Notes: a model not told the origin generated them from the letters alone. 64,000 bases of DNA from Palleronia abyssalis (GCF_900302445.1 NZ_ONZF01000001.1:558001-622000), one strand, 5' to 3'; shown: positions 17,348 to 26,571, counted from the first letter of the stretch. Numbers and translations: made by a program.

Positions 17348-18883
17348 CCCGCACTCAAGGGATGAAAAATCCGCTAACACCTTGAAAGGAAAGGTGGTTT
17401 CAGCGGTTCGATAACCTTCATTCCGGCTATACCTTAAAGGCTCCGCAAAGGCCAATTTGAGCACTGTTCTCTTGAGAGAGAAGCTACCGTTTTTGTAAAT
17501 ATTCCAAGGACTTGCCAGAAATGTCAGGGCCGGTTCGATAAAATCAGACAGGCGTCCCTGATCCGGCACTGCCGAGTCGGCTTGTTCAGCCAGTTTGATC
17601 TTCTTGCGCTCTAGCTCACCGATGCGCTTTTCGTACGCCGTGATGACGGACGGGCTGGACGCATCCATGATCCGGTCCAGCAGGGCCTCGATCTGCTTTT
17701 CAGTGTCCTTAAGCTGCGACTCCAGCGTGCTGCGAGCGGAAATGGCGTCAGCGCGGCGCATCTCCCAGATATCGGTGAAGATGGCCTTGGCGAGCTTCAA
17801 GAGCTGGCCAGCCAGTTGCAGCTCGCGAAGTAGGCGCTCTGCCCCATCTTCGATATCGGCACGCCGGATGGACTTGCGCTTTGAGGCGCAATCAGGGGTA
17901 TCACACAGGTAATAGGGGTAGAGCTTGTTGCGCCCCTTGGACCAGCAGGACGTCATGGGCTCACCGCAATCGTCACACAGGACGAAGCCGCGCAGCGGGA
18001 AGTCCTCGTTGATGTCTTTGCGCGCAGGGGCATTGAGAGTGCCCTTCAAGCGCGCTTGTACGCGCTCATGCGTGGCAAAGCTGATAAGTGGCTGGTGATG
18101 GCCTTTGCGAAGGCCGACGCCCCAGTTAGGCGCTTCGACGCATCCAGCGTAAACAGCCCGCTCTAGCATGTCCTTCACACGGCTTGGATGGACGTATCCG
18201 CTTGACCCGCTCTTCGGGAAGTCGGGCTTTCCTTCCAGAAAGCGCTTCACTTCGACCTGTGAGCGGAAACGCCCATCAGCGAAGCCTTCAAGGGCTTCCG
18301 TTATGATCGATGCAACGGGCTCATCAGGCACGAGAAGCTTGCCATGGCCGGAGACGCGCTCGTAACGGTATCCGACAGGTGGATGGAAAACGTAATATCC
18401 GTTCTCCACACGGGCGGTCATCTTCTGGATGACCTGACGGCGGTTCTGTTCGCGCTCAAGCTGGCCTTGGGCCGCGAAGACCGTCTCAACAAACTTTCCT
18501 TCGGGTGTATCTTCAAATTTAAAATTCAGGCACTCAATGGACGCGCCGCGCGCTGCCAATTCATCGCGAAGCTTCCAATAAAATTGTGTATCGCGCGCAA
18601 ACCGCTTCAGATCGTCAAAAATTACGACATAGGGCTTGCCTTCTTGCGCTTCGAGATAGGCAAGCATAGCGCGCATGCCGGGTCGCTTCATGTAGTCGCC
18701 GCCGCCGCTGTAATCATCCGGGAAGACCATCTCGACAGCAAGCCCACGCTCTTCGGCATACTGACGGCAGCGATGCTCCTGGCTCTCAAGCCCGTGGCCG
18801 TGCGTCTTCTGCTTCTTATCAGAGACACGGCAATAGATGAGCGCGTTGCTCACCACATCGCTTTGTTTTACTTCATCTTTCAT
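17345..18883 (-). CDS. Large serine recombinase (element integrase), stop codon lost at junction
   Basis: A site-specific recombinase that integrates and excises the element. The element-encoded part is 513 codons. The catalytic domain carries ALIYCRVS with nucleophile Ser21, the YSGGGDYMKRPGM loop and FDDLKRFARD; the Recombinase domain (~165-280) is followed by a zinc ribbon (C303-x2-C306 and C327/C332) and a coiled coil (~360-440, LESQLKDTEKQIEALLDRIM). The ATG at 18883 follows AAGGAGGAG. There is no stop before the attachment core: in the chromosome the frame continues through antisense tRNA-Tyr into rlmB, but in the circular form it would continue for 38 codons from the element's right end and stop at 45144-ish, inside the mobC start region. 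Confidence 0.9.
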
Positions 18884-18908
18884 GACTCCTCCTTGCCTTC
18901 GCGGGTGG

Positions 18909-19499
18909 CTACTCAGCCGCGCACGCATTAAAAACTGTTGTCAGGGTAACTCCGTTTGAGCCTACCACACCGCCGCGCTCACCGGGAGCGATTTCCTCTT
19001 CATCACCAGGTTTTCCACAGGCAGAGCCTGACCATTCATAGGCAAAAGTGGCGTCGTAGAAGGCGTTACCGAAGATAAACAGTAATTTGATGATCTCGTC
19101 TTTTCGCTGATCACTGATATCTGGATCATCAAATAGTCCGCGATATTTCTCATATGCGATCTTGCCGTTTGGCTCACCGGCTTCACCGAGGACCAAATAA
19201 AGCGCCTTGCTCAAATTTGGCGCATTCTGAAAACCGTTCTTACTCATCACACACACCTGCCCATCTGCGCTGGCTTCCTGCGCATTGGAGCGCACAAGGG
19301 CGCTAGTTAAACTTTGCCCCTGTGCTAGGTTTTCATCCAAATCGGTGAGGTGCTGGCCCTGAGCGTTATCCTGCTCTGATGCCGGATCCAAAGAGCTGCG
19401 CTCTTGGAATTTCTTATCTCCTTTTATGCTAGCATAATTTATGCGCTTCTCGCAAACTTGCGAGGCGACTTGCGCTTTAGCACTCCTTCTCTGTCTTGG
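18909..19499 (-). CDS. Hypothetical element protein upstream of the recombinase
   Basis: A 196-residue protein that I do not recognise. The N-terminus is strongly basic (PRQRRSAKAQVASQVCEKR), the middle is Gln/Ser/Asp-rich and probably disordered, and the C-terminal half contains an ordered-looking stretch (NLSKALYLVLGEAG, YEKYRGLFDDPDISDQRKDE, IIKLLFIFGNAFYDATFAYE). The ATG at 19499 has GGAG 8 bases upstream; an alternative ATG at 19517 lies inside an inverted repeat. It ends 25 bases before the recombinase start, so the two are likely co-transcribed; it might be a recombination directionality or control factor, but that is inference. Confidence 0.6.
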   Translation of the reverse strand, partial: PRQRRSAKAQVASQVCEKRINYASIKGDKKFQERSSLDPASEQDNAQGQHLTDLDENLAQGQSLTSALVRSNAQEASADGQVCVMSKNGFQNAPNLSKALYLVLGEAGEPNGKIAYEKYRGLFDDPDISDQRKDEIIKLLFIFGNAFYDATFAYEWSGSACGKPGDEEEIAPGERGGVVGSNGVTLTTVFNACAAE

Positions 19500-19510
19500 C
19501 ATTTTTGTCT

Positions 19511-19533
19511 CCATCATCTTAGGCTGATGATGG
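19511..19533. promoter_or_regulatory. Inverted repeat at the start of the recombinase operon
   Basis: An 8-bp perfect inverted repeat (19511-19518 and 19526-19533) with a 7-base spacer overlaps the first codons of the hypothetical gene's longer frame and lies just upstream of its preferred start. It could be an operator or a translation-masking hairpin. Confidence 0.35.
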
Positions 19534-19619
19534 GAACTTGGCTATTTCCGGCTCTTATTTTTGATGATGAGCCCGAAGGCTATTGGCTCTCAATCGGAAG
19601 CGAGTGGGAAGTGAGGGCC

Positions 19620-20276
19620 TCACATCATATCGTGATTGGGGAGGTAATACTCTGGCCCTTGACCAACAACATACCAGTGAGGCCTCAAGCCACGATGTTC
19701 CACGTAGCGATCAGCAATTTGACTTTTGCTTCCTGACGAGCCAAGTGGCCTCGCTCTCAAAGTTGTAATAAATCTGTTCGCCTGTCGGCGTCGGCGCTCG
19801 GTTGGTCCATAAATCAAGCATTCTTGGGCAAAAAAATAGGCGGCCCGGTTAATGAAGCTAAATGATGTCAATGGCGCAAGGGATCGGCGCGCAAAATACA
19901 TTGTCTGAACGGATTCGTCGTGATCCGGAAAGGCGAGAAACCTACTAGCAAACGGACAGCCGTCGCAAATTTCGCGGTCGCTGGGGCTATCGTAGTGCAA
20001 GTCACCAGGGCACTGCCACAGACAACGCTTCAAGGCTTCAACACGGTGCCCCCCCGTTTCAAAACAATCACTCAAGAGATCGCGATAGAATTCGAAGACT
20101 GGGAAGTCATCGATCAAACGATAGGTGAGCCGCCTGTAGAGGTTTTTCACCGAGCCTTGCGAGATCTTTAGAAACCGAGCGGCATCCTCGGTCCTCTTGC
20201 CCACGAAGTACGCCCGCACAAGAGCCCGGAACGTGGGTTCGGGCAGCTTCGAGCCTATGCAGTAGCGGTTCTTCAC
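19620..20276 (-). CDS. HTH and Cys-rich protein, unknown
   Basis: A 218-residue protein not assigned to a family. Residues ~10-55 (LPEPTFRALVRAYFVGKRTE, DAARFLKISQGSVKNLYRRL) look like a transposase- or resolvase-style helix-turn-helix. Residues ~88-110 hold two Cys pairs (CLWQC and CDGC), which could bind zinc. The rest is rich in Arg and aromatic residues. It is divergent from the gene at 20519 and transcribed toward the recombinase operon. Possible roles are regulation of the element or a remnant of a small transposase, neither proven. Confidence 0.55.
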   Translation of the reverse strand: MKNRYCIGSKLPEPTFRALVRAYFVGKRTEDAARFLKISQGSVKNLYRRLTYRLIDDFPVFEFYRDLLSDCFETGGHRVEALKRCLWQCPGDLHYDSPSDREICDGCPFASRFLAFPDHDESVQTMYFARRSLAPLTSFSFINRAAYFFAQECLIYGPTERRRRQANRFITTLRARPLGSSGSKSQIADRYVEHRGLRPHWYVVGQGPEYYLPNHDMM

Positions 20277-20518
20277 TCCGATATGGCCTCATAAATTTCA
20301 GCATAAATACTTGATATTTTGCGATATACTACGGGTTTGCCGACCCTGTTTCGCTATCCCGAATCTGAAAATTCCGGGAAGCCTCCCACATTCTAAGCAG
20401 CGCGGACAAGCACATCCATCCCCCGCGCCTTCAGAAAAGAGGACCCATGTAGCGACCATGACCAATAACAGCACCCAAGGACCACAAACCATGCCCATGT
20501 AGATCAGAAAGCCCAACC

Positions 20519-20908
20519 ATGCTCACAGCCATCAGCACAAAGGATGAAAAGATCACCGTTCTGGCCGATCACCATATCGCCAACCGCAAACTCTATCGCG
20601 AACGCATCTGGAAACCCGCCCGCGCCATGCACGAGGAAATCGGCTCCTTCGCCGCCTGGCGGCGGGTCCTGGTCGAGATCGAGGACTATGACGGTCGGCT
20701 CTTCTTCCCCGACCAGCGCCCCTTTCGACACGAGGAAATCTGCGAGATGTTCCCCGATGTCGGGAACCGCTGGATGGGGCTCTTCCTTGAAGCCGCGCCC
20801 TGCGGCACCGCCCCCAAGCGCTATGCCAGCCCGATTACATACAATCGTGTGCGAGTGATTGAGCTCTATAGCCGCCTTCACGGTGCCGCCGAGAACTTCG
20901 CCGCCTGA
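20519..20908 (+). CDS. Hypothetical element protein
   Basis: A 129-residue protein with no recognised domain. It is rich in Trp, Phe and Arg (RERIWKPARAMHEEIGSFAA, WRRVLVEIEDYDGRLFFPDQ) and ends RLHGAAENFAA. Good codon use and a strong terminator 24 bases after its stop support it as a real gene. It is convergent with the coupling-protein operon. Confidence 0.6.
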   Translation: MLTAISTKDEKITVLADHHIANRKLYRERIWKPARAMHEEIGSFAAWRRVLVEIEDYDGRLFFPDQRPFRHEEICEMFPDVGNRWMGLFLEAAPCGTAPKRYASPITYNRVRVIELYSRLHGAAENFAA

Positions 20909-20931
20909 ACCAAACCTGCCAAGAGACCATA

Positions 20932-20968
20932 GCCCCGAAACGGATTGCCCGTTTCGGGGCCTTTTTTG
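20932..20968 (+). terminator. Rho-independent terminator
   Basis: A perfect 12-bp stem (20932-20943 with 20949-20960), five-base loop and six T directly after it. It ends the transcript of the gene at 20519-20908 and stands between convergent genes. Confidence 0.9.
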
Positions 20969-20976
20969 GGAAAACC

Positions 20977-21402
20977 TTACAGCGACCATCTCAGCACGGC
21001 CCAGAGACCATAGAACACGGCTGGCCAGAGCAAGGGCAATGGCCAACCGAGCCAAACCGGCAACGCAAAGAGCGCCGTCCAAACGAGGCCGCGCGCCACT
21101 AACTCGGGCCAAGTCGGGCCAACGGCAGACTGTCGAGCCGGTTCATGGTCCCCGCGCGCCAGAGCTTCAGAGACATCAGTGTGATCGATGGCCCGGAAGT
21201 TCGAGACTTGCCGCGCCTGCCAGAGCGCGGCTGCGCTCCACAGGCCGGTTACCAGCAAGGGGAGCGGCCCGGCGAAACCAATCATCAAGGCAAGCCATTG
21301 GTGGAACACCGGCAGGAATATCCCCGCCGCTTGGGCCAGGATGACAAGCGCTGCGTAGCCGAAGATGATATTGGCAAGCGTAAGGAGGATGAATTTTGCC
21401 AT
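20977..21402 (-). CDS. Four-helix membrane protein paired with the coupling protein
   Basis: A 141-residue integral membrane protein: two hydrophobic segments at ~4-30 and ~34-60, a cytoplasmic-looking charged loop (~62-100), and two more at ~104-139. It starts 3 bases after the stop of the TraG/VirD4-like gene. Because that coupling protein lacks its own N-terminal membrane segments, this small protein may supply the anchor; this is inference from gene order. No named family recognised. Confidence 0.65.
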   Translation of the reverse strand: MAKFILLTLANIIFGYAALVILAQAAGIFLPVFHQWLALMIGFAGPLPLLVTGLWSAAALWQARQVSNFRAIDHTDVSEALARGDHEPARQSAVGPTWPELVARGLVWTALFALPVWLGWPLPLLWPAVFYGLWAVLRWSL

Positions 21403-21405
21403 GTA

Positions 21406-22953
21406 TCACCCCACGCTCAGGTAATCGCCAAGGAGCGCGCCGAGCGCCAGACCAGGCTTTGTGAAGTCCATAGCCGCTGTCACAGGCAGCCCTGCGCGAG
21501 ACGGATGAATGTCATAGAGAGGGCGACCAGCGCGGTCCCGGAAGCGCTTCTCCAGAAAATAGACTGGCCGATAGCCGATCATGGGCCGGGCCGCCGCGAG
21601 AGCTACGACCTGCACGGACGGGTGCAAGCTCATCAGCTCATCAGAGGTGATCAGACGGCGGGACTGACTGGAATCACCGCTTGAGCGAAACTGCGGATCG
21701 CCCAGCAGCCGCCCGCGCTCTTGCGCGCTATCCAGGCTCAGCTGATGCGCGCTCGTTTGGCCGCAAAGCGCCGAGATGTAATCGGCTGTGAAGCGGTCAT
21801 TGGTGCCGAAGCACTGGATTGAGGCGCTATTGGCCAGAAAGGACTCCCAGCGGTTGCGGTAGAGTTCTTTGAGCTGCGTAAAATCCTGAACCACCATGAC
21901 AAGCTGCATGCCAAAACCCGCCATGAGGCCGACCGCTTGCTCGATAATCGCCATCCGCTCCAGCGTGGCCATCTCTTCGAGCAAGAACATTACCGGCGCA
22001 GAAGGCCGCTCAGGCAGCGCCGTGACGGTGGCAAGAAGCGCGCCGATCAGCACGCGCAGGAAGCGGCGCGCGGTCGCAATCCGGCGCGCGGGCAGGATGA
22101 TGTAGATCGTGGTGTTTTCGCCAATGCTTTGCGGGTCGAAATCTGAAGCCCCCAGAGCACCCGCCAGCTTGGCGCTTTCCAGGAAATGGGTGTTGCGCTG
22201 CGCGGTCGAGATGACCCCGGAGAGCTCCCGCTCTTCCTTGTTGTCGATCCGCCCGCCAGCGGCTCGGACCAGATCGAATGGCGAGTCCAGCATCTGATCG
22301 ACAATGGCGCGGAAGTCATCGCGGCTGGCGTTCAACGCGCGCCGCACATCCTTCAAGCTGGCCGTGCCTTGCTCACCAGCATGCAGGAGCAGTCCTGCGA
22401 TCATGCTGGCCGCTTCACCGGACCAGTGGCTCTCTGCCCCGCCATCTGGGATAACCACGCTATCAGCGGCCAGCATCGCCTCATCAAAGGCATCATCACC
22501 GAAGGGTTCGATGCGGGCACAAGGGTTGAACGACGAGCGGAGTATGCCAAGCTCACTTGCTGCCACGTCAAACGGATCAATCAGAATGACGTTCTGACCC
22601 AGCACGTCGCGGCGGTAGCGCGCGGTGATGAAGGCCAGCTCGCCATCTTTGATATCCAGAACAATGGCGCTGCCCGGGTGCTCAAGTAGACGCGGGATTG
22701 CGCCCGAGACCCCCTTGCCGCCGCGCGTCGGGGCGACGATCAACTCATGCCTGTCCCCGCCATAGGTAACCGGAAGCGCGGATTGCCGGGCATCCTGGGC
22801 AGGGAGATAACCAAGCGTATGGCGACCGGCGGGGCCGTAGCCCCGCGCTGCCAAGTGGGCAGCGTCCGCCCACTTGGCCGAGCCGTGGCTGTCTGGATCA
22901 AAGCTCCAGAGCCGCCGCCGCGCCTGCTCCTGCTTGGTCTCGCGCGGCATCAT
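21406..22953 (-). CDS. TraG/VirD4-type coupling ATPase without N-terminal membrane domain
   Basis: A 515-residue P-loop ATPase of the type IV coupling-protein family, which brings relaxase-bound DNA to a secretion channel. The Walker A site is APTRGGKGVS (residues 74-83), followed by AIVLDIKDGE; the Walker B region is PVMFLLEEMATLERM, and VMVVQDFTQLKELY is the family's motif III-like Q segment. Typical VirD4 proteins begin with two membrane helices; here the first 65 residues are polar (WSFDPDSHGSAKWADAAHLA). It overlaps the vWA gene by an ATGA junction and is followed after 3 bases by a membrane protein. It fits with the relaxase at 43.4 kb as the element's transfer machinery. Confidence 0.85.
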   Translation of the reverse strand: MMPRETKQEQARRRLWSFDPDSHGSAKWADAAHLAARGYGPAGRHTLGYLPAQDARQSALPVTYGGDRHELIVAPTRGGKGVSGAIPRLLEHPGSAIVLDIKDGELAFITARYRRDVLGQNVILIDPFDVAASELGILRSSFNPCARIEPFGDDAFDEAMLAADSVVIPDGGAESHWSGEAASMIAGLLLHAGEQGTASLKDVRRALNASRDDFRAIVDQMLDSPFDLVRAAGGRIDNKEERELSGVISTAQRNTHFLESAKLAGALGASDFDPQSIGENTTIYIILPARRIATARRFLRVLIGALLATVTALPERPSAPVMFLLEEMATLERMAIIEQAVGLMAGFGMQLVMVVQDFTQLKELYRNRWESFLANSASIQCFGTNDRFTADYISALCGQTSAHQLSLDSAQERGRLLGDPQFRSSGDSSQSRRLITSDELMSLHPSVQVVALAAARPMIGYRPVYFLEKRFRDRAGRPLYDIHPSRAGLPVTAAMDFTKPGLALGALLGDYLSVG

Positions 22954-24137
22954 GGAAGAGCGCCTTCGTCCGCCTCTTCATCGCCACAGGCCGTCTGACG
23001 CAGCACAGTCTGGCTTGTGTAGGCGTCTCGCACCACGTTGAAGAAGCGGGGAAGTTCCTGACGAAGCGCGCCGTCATGGCCGAGATAGCTATCTGCAAGG
23101 TCTTGCAGGAAGCGCTCTTCATTGCCGCCCAGAAAATACACGAAGGTCACAACATCGCCCTTGGCGGCGATGACCGAGGCCTGCCGTTCAAGGTTCCGGT
23201 TGGCTTGGCCATCCGTGATGATGATGACAGCGCGCTGATGGTTGCTTAAGGCATCCTGATTCATCCAGTCATAGAGATGTTCAAGCGAGCCATAGAGATC
23301 GGTTGCCCCGCCCGCACGCAGGCCGTGCATCGGGAAGTTTGACGCGCGGCAATGCTCAAAGCCAAAACCTTCACGTGGCTCGAAACTGGCTTCACCTTCG
23401 GAAAAGGCCCCGATCAGACAACCGGCGCGGTCCGGCAGCGCATCGATGAAACCGCCCGCAGCCACGCGCATCTCGTCCATGTGGTTCATCATCGAGCCCG
23501 AGCGGTCCATCAGAACGGCGAAGGTCATCGGGATGCCCTCTGCCTGACCGGGAGTGAGGATATCGACAGGAACCTGCGTTTCCTGATTGATCACCTCTTC
23601 GGCAAAGCAGAGCCGTTCACCGCCGGTCCGATAAAACGCCAGCGTGCCTTGGGGGGGATCGATTACCTCACCGGCCTCGTTTCGGATCAGCGCAGAGATG
23701 ATCAGCCCGTTTTCGTCTTCGGCGATGTGGGTGATTTCTACCGATCCGCCGGAAAAGGCCATCACAATGTCATGTACGGCATTGATGTCGTAGCCGCTGA
23801 CAATCTCCGCCCCGTACTCATCGCGCATATCGATAGAGGCCACCATTTCTAGCAAGCGGGGGCTTGGCACGCGCGCCGGGTCCGTGCGAATGCCGAGCAG
23901 CACTTCTCCTTCAAAGTCACGCCAACGCTGAACGTTCAGGTCTGCGGTTTCGCCTGCCCCCACGCGAGGCACGATCTGTATCCGCGCCGTGCCGTCGCTG
24001 CCTTGTTCCTGGACCCTGATATTCGCCGATGGATCGCCCGCATTTGGATTAGCGACCCGAAGGGGGCTTTCAGCCAGAGCCGAACTAGCGAGCGTTGCCG
24101 CCAGAGCGCTTGTGGAGAGAAAAGTTCGCCAAGGCAT
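22950..24137 (-). CDS. Periplasmic von Willebrand factor A domain protein
   Basis: A 395-residue exported protein. A signal peptide (residues 1-22, ending SALA-E) is followed by ~170 residues of beta-rich sequence and a vWA domain (~203-360) with a complete-looking MIDAS: D211-R-S213-G-S215, RAGGATDLYGSL for the Thr, and IIITDGQANRN for the late Asp. vWA domains bind partner proteins through a metal ion. The gene starts 3 bases after the preceding stop and overlaps the coupling-protein gene by 4 bases, so it is an integral part of that operon. Role in transfer or cell contact is inference. Confidence 0.8.
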   Translation of the reverse strand: MPWRTFLSTSALAATLASSALAESPLRVANPNAGDPSANIRVQEQGSDGTARIQIVPRVGAGETADLNVQRWRDFEGEVLLGIRTDPARVPSPRLLEMVASIDMRDEYGAEIVSGYDINAVHDIVMAFSGGSVEITHIAEDENGLIISALIRNEAGEVIDPPQGTLAFYRTGGERLCFAEEVINQETQVPVDILTPGQAEGIPMTFAVLMDRSGSMMNHMDEMRVAAGGFIDALPDRAGCLIGAFSEGEASFEPREGFGFEHCRASNFPMHGLRAGGATDLYGSLEHLYDWMNQDALSNHQRAVIIITDGQANRNLERQASVIAAKGDVVTFVYFLGGNEERFLQDLADSYLGHDGALRQELPRFFNVVRDAYTSQTVLRQTACGDEEADEGALP

Positions 24138-24140
24138 AGC

Positions 24141-24833
24141 TTACTCCCTCCCCAGAATATTGCCGAGATTGCTGCGCGTGCGCGCCCGGTCCATCAGGTC
24201 AAGATCAAGCTCACCAGCGTTGGCGCGCGCCAGCGCACCGGCGGCTTCCAGATGATCGAGAACCATCTCTTCCTGATCGGCATGGAGGTTCAAAAGCCGC
24301 GTGAAGCTTGCTTCCAAAGCCAAGTTTCCGAGTTGCACCTCCGCCGGAACGTCTTGGGGAAGCGTGATCAGCCCATCGCCCTCATCGCAGGGGTAGCCCG
24401 CATGAATGAAGGGGCCGATACCGATCAGGCGTAGATCATCCGGTCTTGTGATCCGTACGGTCGTGCGCACCTGATCCCACGCAAGGTCCAAGTCAGAGCA
24501 GGTCGGAATAATGGCCAGCGCTTCCAGCACAGACGCGCCTTGCTGGTAGAGCTGTTCAGGCGTGCCGGACCAGGTGATCTCGGTCGGATTGGCCGAGGTA
24601 ATAATGTGGATATTGCTATCCCGCGTGGCTCGCCTACGACGCAGCTCGGTCAGTTCGCCCAAAGTTAGCCGGATTGCTTCGGCCTGCGCTTCCGGGTCCG
24701 TGACGACGCCGCCGTTCTCAACGACGATGAAGAAAGTAGGGGACTCGTCGTCGCTGCCTGCGTGGACGGCGGGCGTGGATTGCAGAGCGAGCGCTCCGGC
24801 GAGGATGGTTGATTTCATGAATTGCGAGAGCAT
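24141..24833 (-). CDS. Predicted periplasmic protein, unknown
   Basis: A 230-residue protein with a signal peptide (~25 residues, STPAVHA then GS). The mature part begins PTFFIVVENGGVVTDPEAQA and contains IHIITSANPTEITWSGTPEQ, a pattern resembling a vWA/Rossmann-like alpha-beta fold without a MIDAS, and two Cys (ATIIPTCSDL, GYPCDEGDG) that could form a disulfide. It is the second gene of the membrane/vWA/coupling-protein operon, 3 bases from each neighbour. No family recognised. Confidence 0.65.
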   Translation of the reverse strand: MLSQFMKSTILAGALALQSTPAVHAGSDDESPTFFIVVENGGVVTDPEAQAEAIRLTLGELTELRRRRATRDSNIHIITSANPTEITWSGTPEQLYQQGASVLEALAIIPTCSDLDLAWDQVRTTVRITRPDDLRLIGIGPFIHAGYPCDEGDGLITLPQDVPAEVQLGNLALEASFTRLLNLHADQEEMVLDHLEAAGALARANAGELDLDLMDRARTRSNLGNILGRE

Positions 24834-24836
24834 GGG

Positions 24837-25445
24837 TTAGCCTTTCTGAGCAAGGGCACGGGTGGCGCGCACGGTCAGCAGCGCCAGCACGGTGTTGACG
24901 AGAGCGATCAGCAGGGCGACGAAGACGCCCAGCCCCTGGTTCTGGGCGAGGAAATCCATCATCGGCGCTTGATCGTGCGAGACGCCGAACGGATTGGGCG
25001 CGGATTGCTGGGCGATCAGCGTGTAGAGATTGACCACTTCCAGCGCGATGACAGCGGCGTAGACGACACCCGCCATCCCCGCCTTGACGCGGTTCATGGG
25101 GCTTGCGAGCCAGGCTCTCGGGTCCTCGTGGATGTTTTCATCCAGGACCGCCGACCAGATCATGATCGGCACGGCAACCGAGAAAACCGCGAGCAAAAAG
25201 GCCAGCAGGTGCGAGACGGTCATGTCCTCATCAATGGCGCAGAACAGACCGCCAGCGCCGGGCAGATCGCAGAGGTACTGGTTCGAGGCCAGTCCCATGG
25301 TTTCTGTGTAAGTCGAGGCCAGCAGGACCAGCATGGCCAGTTCAAGAAGAAACGCGAGGACGAACCCGGCAAACGCCTTGGGGCCAGGGCCGCCGCCCCC
25401 GGGCATATAGGCATCCGGGGGTAGATTTGGTCGTGGAGCTTTCAT
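24837..25445 (-). CDS. Four-helix inner-membrane protein, first gene of the coupling operon
   Basis: A 202-residue membrane protein with hydrophobic segments near residues ~25-48, ~78-100, ~122-145 and ~170-195, and a proline/glycine-rich N-terminus. The ATG at 25445 has GAGGAAG upstream at the right distance; longer starts at 25460 and 25475 are possible. It heads a five-gene run with 3-base gaps or 4-base overlaps down to 20977. A region between helices 1 and 2 has paired Cys (QYLCDLPGAGGLFC). No family recognised. Confidence 0.65.
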   Translation of the reverse strand: MKAPRPNLPPDAYMPGGGGPGPKAFAGFVLAFLLELAMLVLLASTYTETMGLASNQYLCDLPGAGGLFCAIDEDMTVSHLLAFLLAVFSVAVPIMIWSAVLDENIHEDPRAWLASPMNRVKAGMAGVVYAAVIALEVVNLYTLIAQQSAPNPFGVSHDQAPMMDFLAQNQGLGVFVALLIALVNTVLALLTVRATRALAQKG

Positions 25446-25716
25446 AGGTGACTTCCTCATCAGATTACGTTGCATCCGGCAGTCATCGCCGCCGTGTTTC
25501 GCATCTAAGCTGAGGAAATCTTTGCTACCGGAAGCTTAGGGTCATCTCAGCCGGAAGCCGGTCGGAAATCACAACTGTCCATGTGACTACGAATATGTCT
25601 AAGCCGATGAATCGGCTCTATCAGCCCAAGCCACTTAAAGAATATGCGGCTATCTGAAGTGGTCCCACTTTTTCGGACAGGTTTGCAGCGTTTCTAAGGT
25701 GTATCGGGTTTAGGTT

Positions 25717-26571
25717 TCATGCTGCCTTTTGCTCTTCCAAGCCGGTCCAGTATGCGTCGTCAGGCGTTTGCCGATCAAGCGCGGAATGGGGCCGCTCTGC
25801 GTTGTAGAATGCCATCCAGTTCTTGATGACATGCCGGGCTTGGAAGCCGTCATTGATCTCTTCGAGATAGATCGCTTCCTGCTTCAGGGATCGCCACAAT
25901 CGCTCGATGAAGATGTTGTCCAGATAGCGTCCGCGTCCATCCATTGAGATGCGCACGCCAGCCTCGGTCAGCGTTTTGATCCAGGCCGATCCCGTGAACT
26001 GTGATCCTTGGTCCGTATTCATGATCTCCGGTGTACCGTGTTTGGCAATGGCTTCATTCAAAGCGTCTATGCAAAAGTCTGCGTGCATCGTGTTGCTCAG
26101 TCTCCAACTCAGCATCTTGCGCGTAGCCCAATCCATGATCGCGACCAGATACAGGAAGCCGTTCTTGACCGGCACGAACGTGATATCAGCGCACCAGACC
26201 TGATTGGGGCGGTCGATCTGCATGCCTCGAAGCAGATACGGATAGACCGGGTGCTGCGGGTGCGGTTGGCTGGTTCGGGGGCGTTTGTAGATTGCCTCCA
26301 AGCCCATCTTCGCCATCAATCGCCTGACGCGATGACGCCCGACTACTGTGCCCTCTCTTCGTAGATAGGCAGCGATCTGACGACTGCCGAAGAACGGATA
26401 TTTGGTGAAGACCCGGTCAATCTCTTTCATCATGGCCAGCGTATCCGCGTCGATCCCGACGGGCGTATAATAAAACGCCGACCGCGATAGCCGCACCAGT
26501 TTGCACTGCTGGCTGATGCTCAGCTCAGGGTGATCCCGCTTGATCATGGAGCGTTTCTCTGCCGGGCTCAC
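25717..26571 (-). CDS. IS3-family transposase catalytic subunit (OrfB)
   Basis: A 284-residue DDE transposase with rve integrase core. Seen are the HTH_21 region (PFFGSRQIAAYLRREGTVVG), the first Asp in VWCADITFVPV, the second in EIMNTDQGSQFTG, and the Glu in DNIFIERLWRSLKQEAIYL. It can start at a GTG that overlaps the orfA stop (GTGA), but the full transposase is probably made by a -1 frameshift from orfA at TTTTTTG (26589-26595 read on the minus strand); the downstream frame is open from that point. Confidence 0.92.
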   Translation of the reverse strand: MSPAEKRSMIKRDHPELSISQQCKLVRLSRSAFYYTPVGIDADTLAMMKEIDRVFTKYPFFGSRQIAAYLRREGTVVGRHRVRRLMAKMGLEAIYKRPRTSQPHPQHPVYPYLLRGMQIDRPNQVWCADITFVPVKNGFLYLVAIMDWATRKMLSWRLSNTMHADFCIDALNEAIAKHGTPEIMNTDQGSQFTGSAWIKTLTEAGVRISMDGRGRYLDNIFIERLWRSLKQEAIYLEEINDGFQARHVIKNWMAFYNAERPHSALDRQTPDDAYWTGLEEQKAA

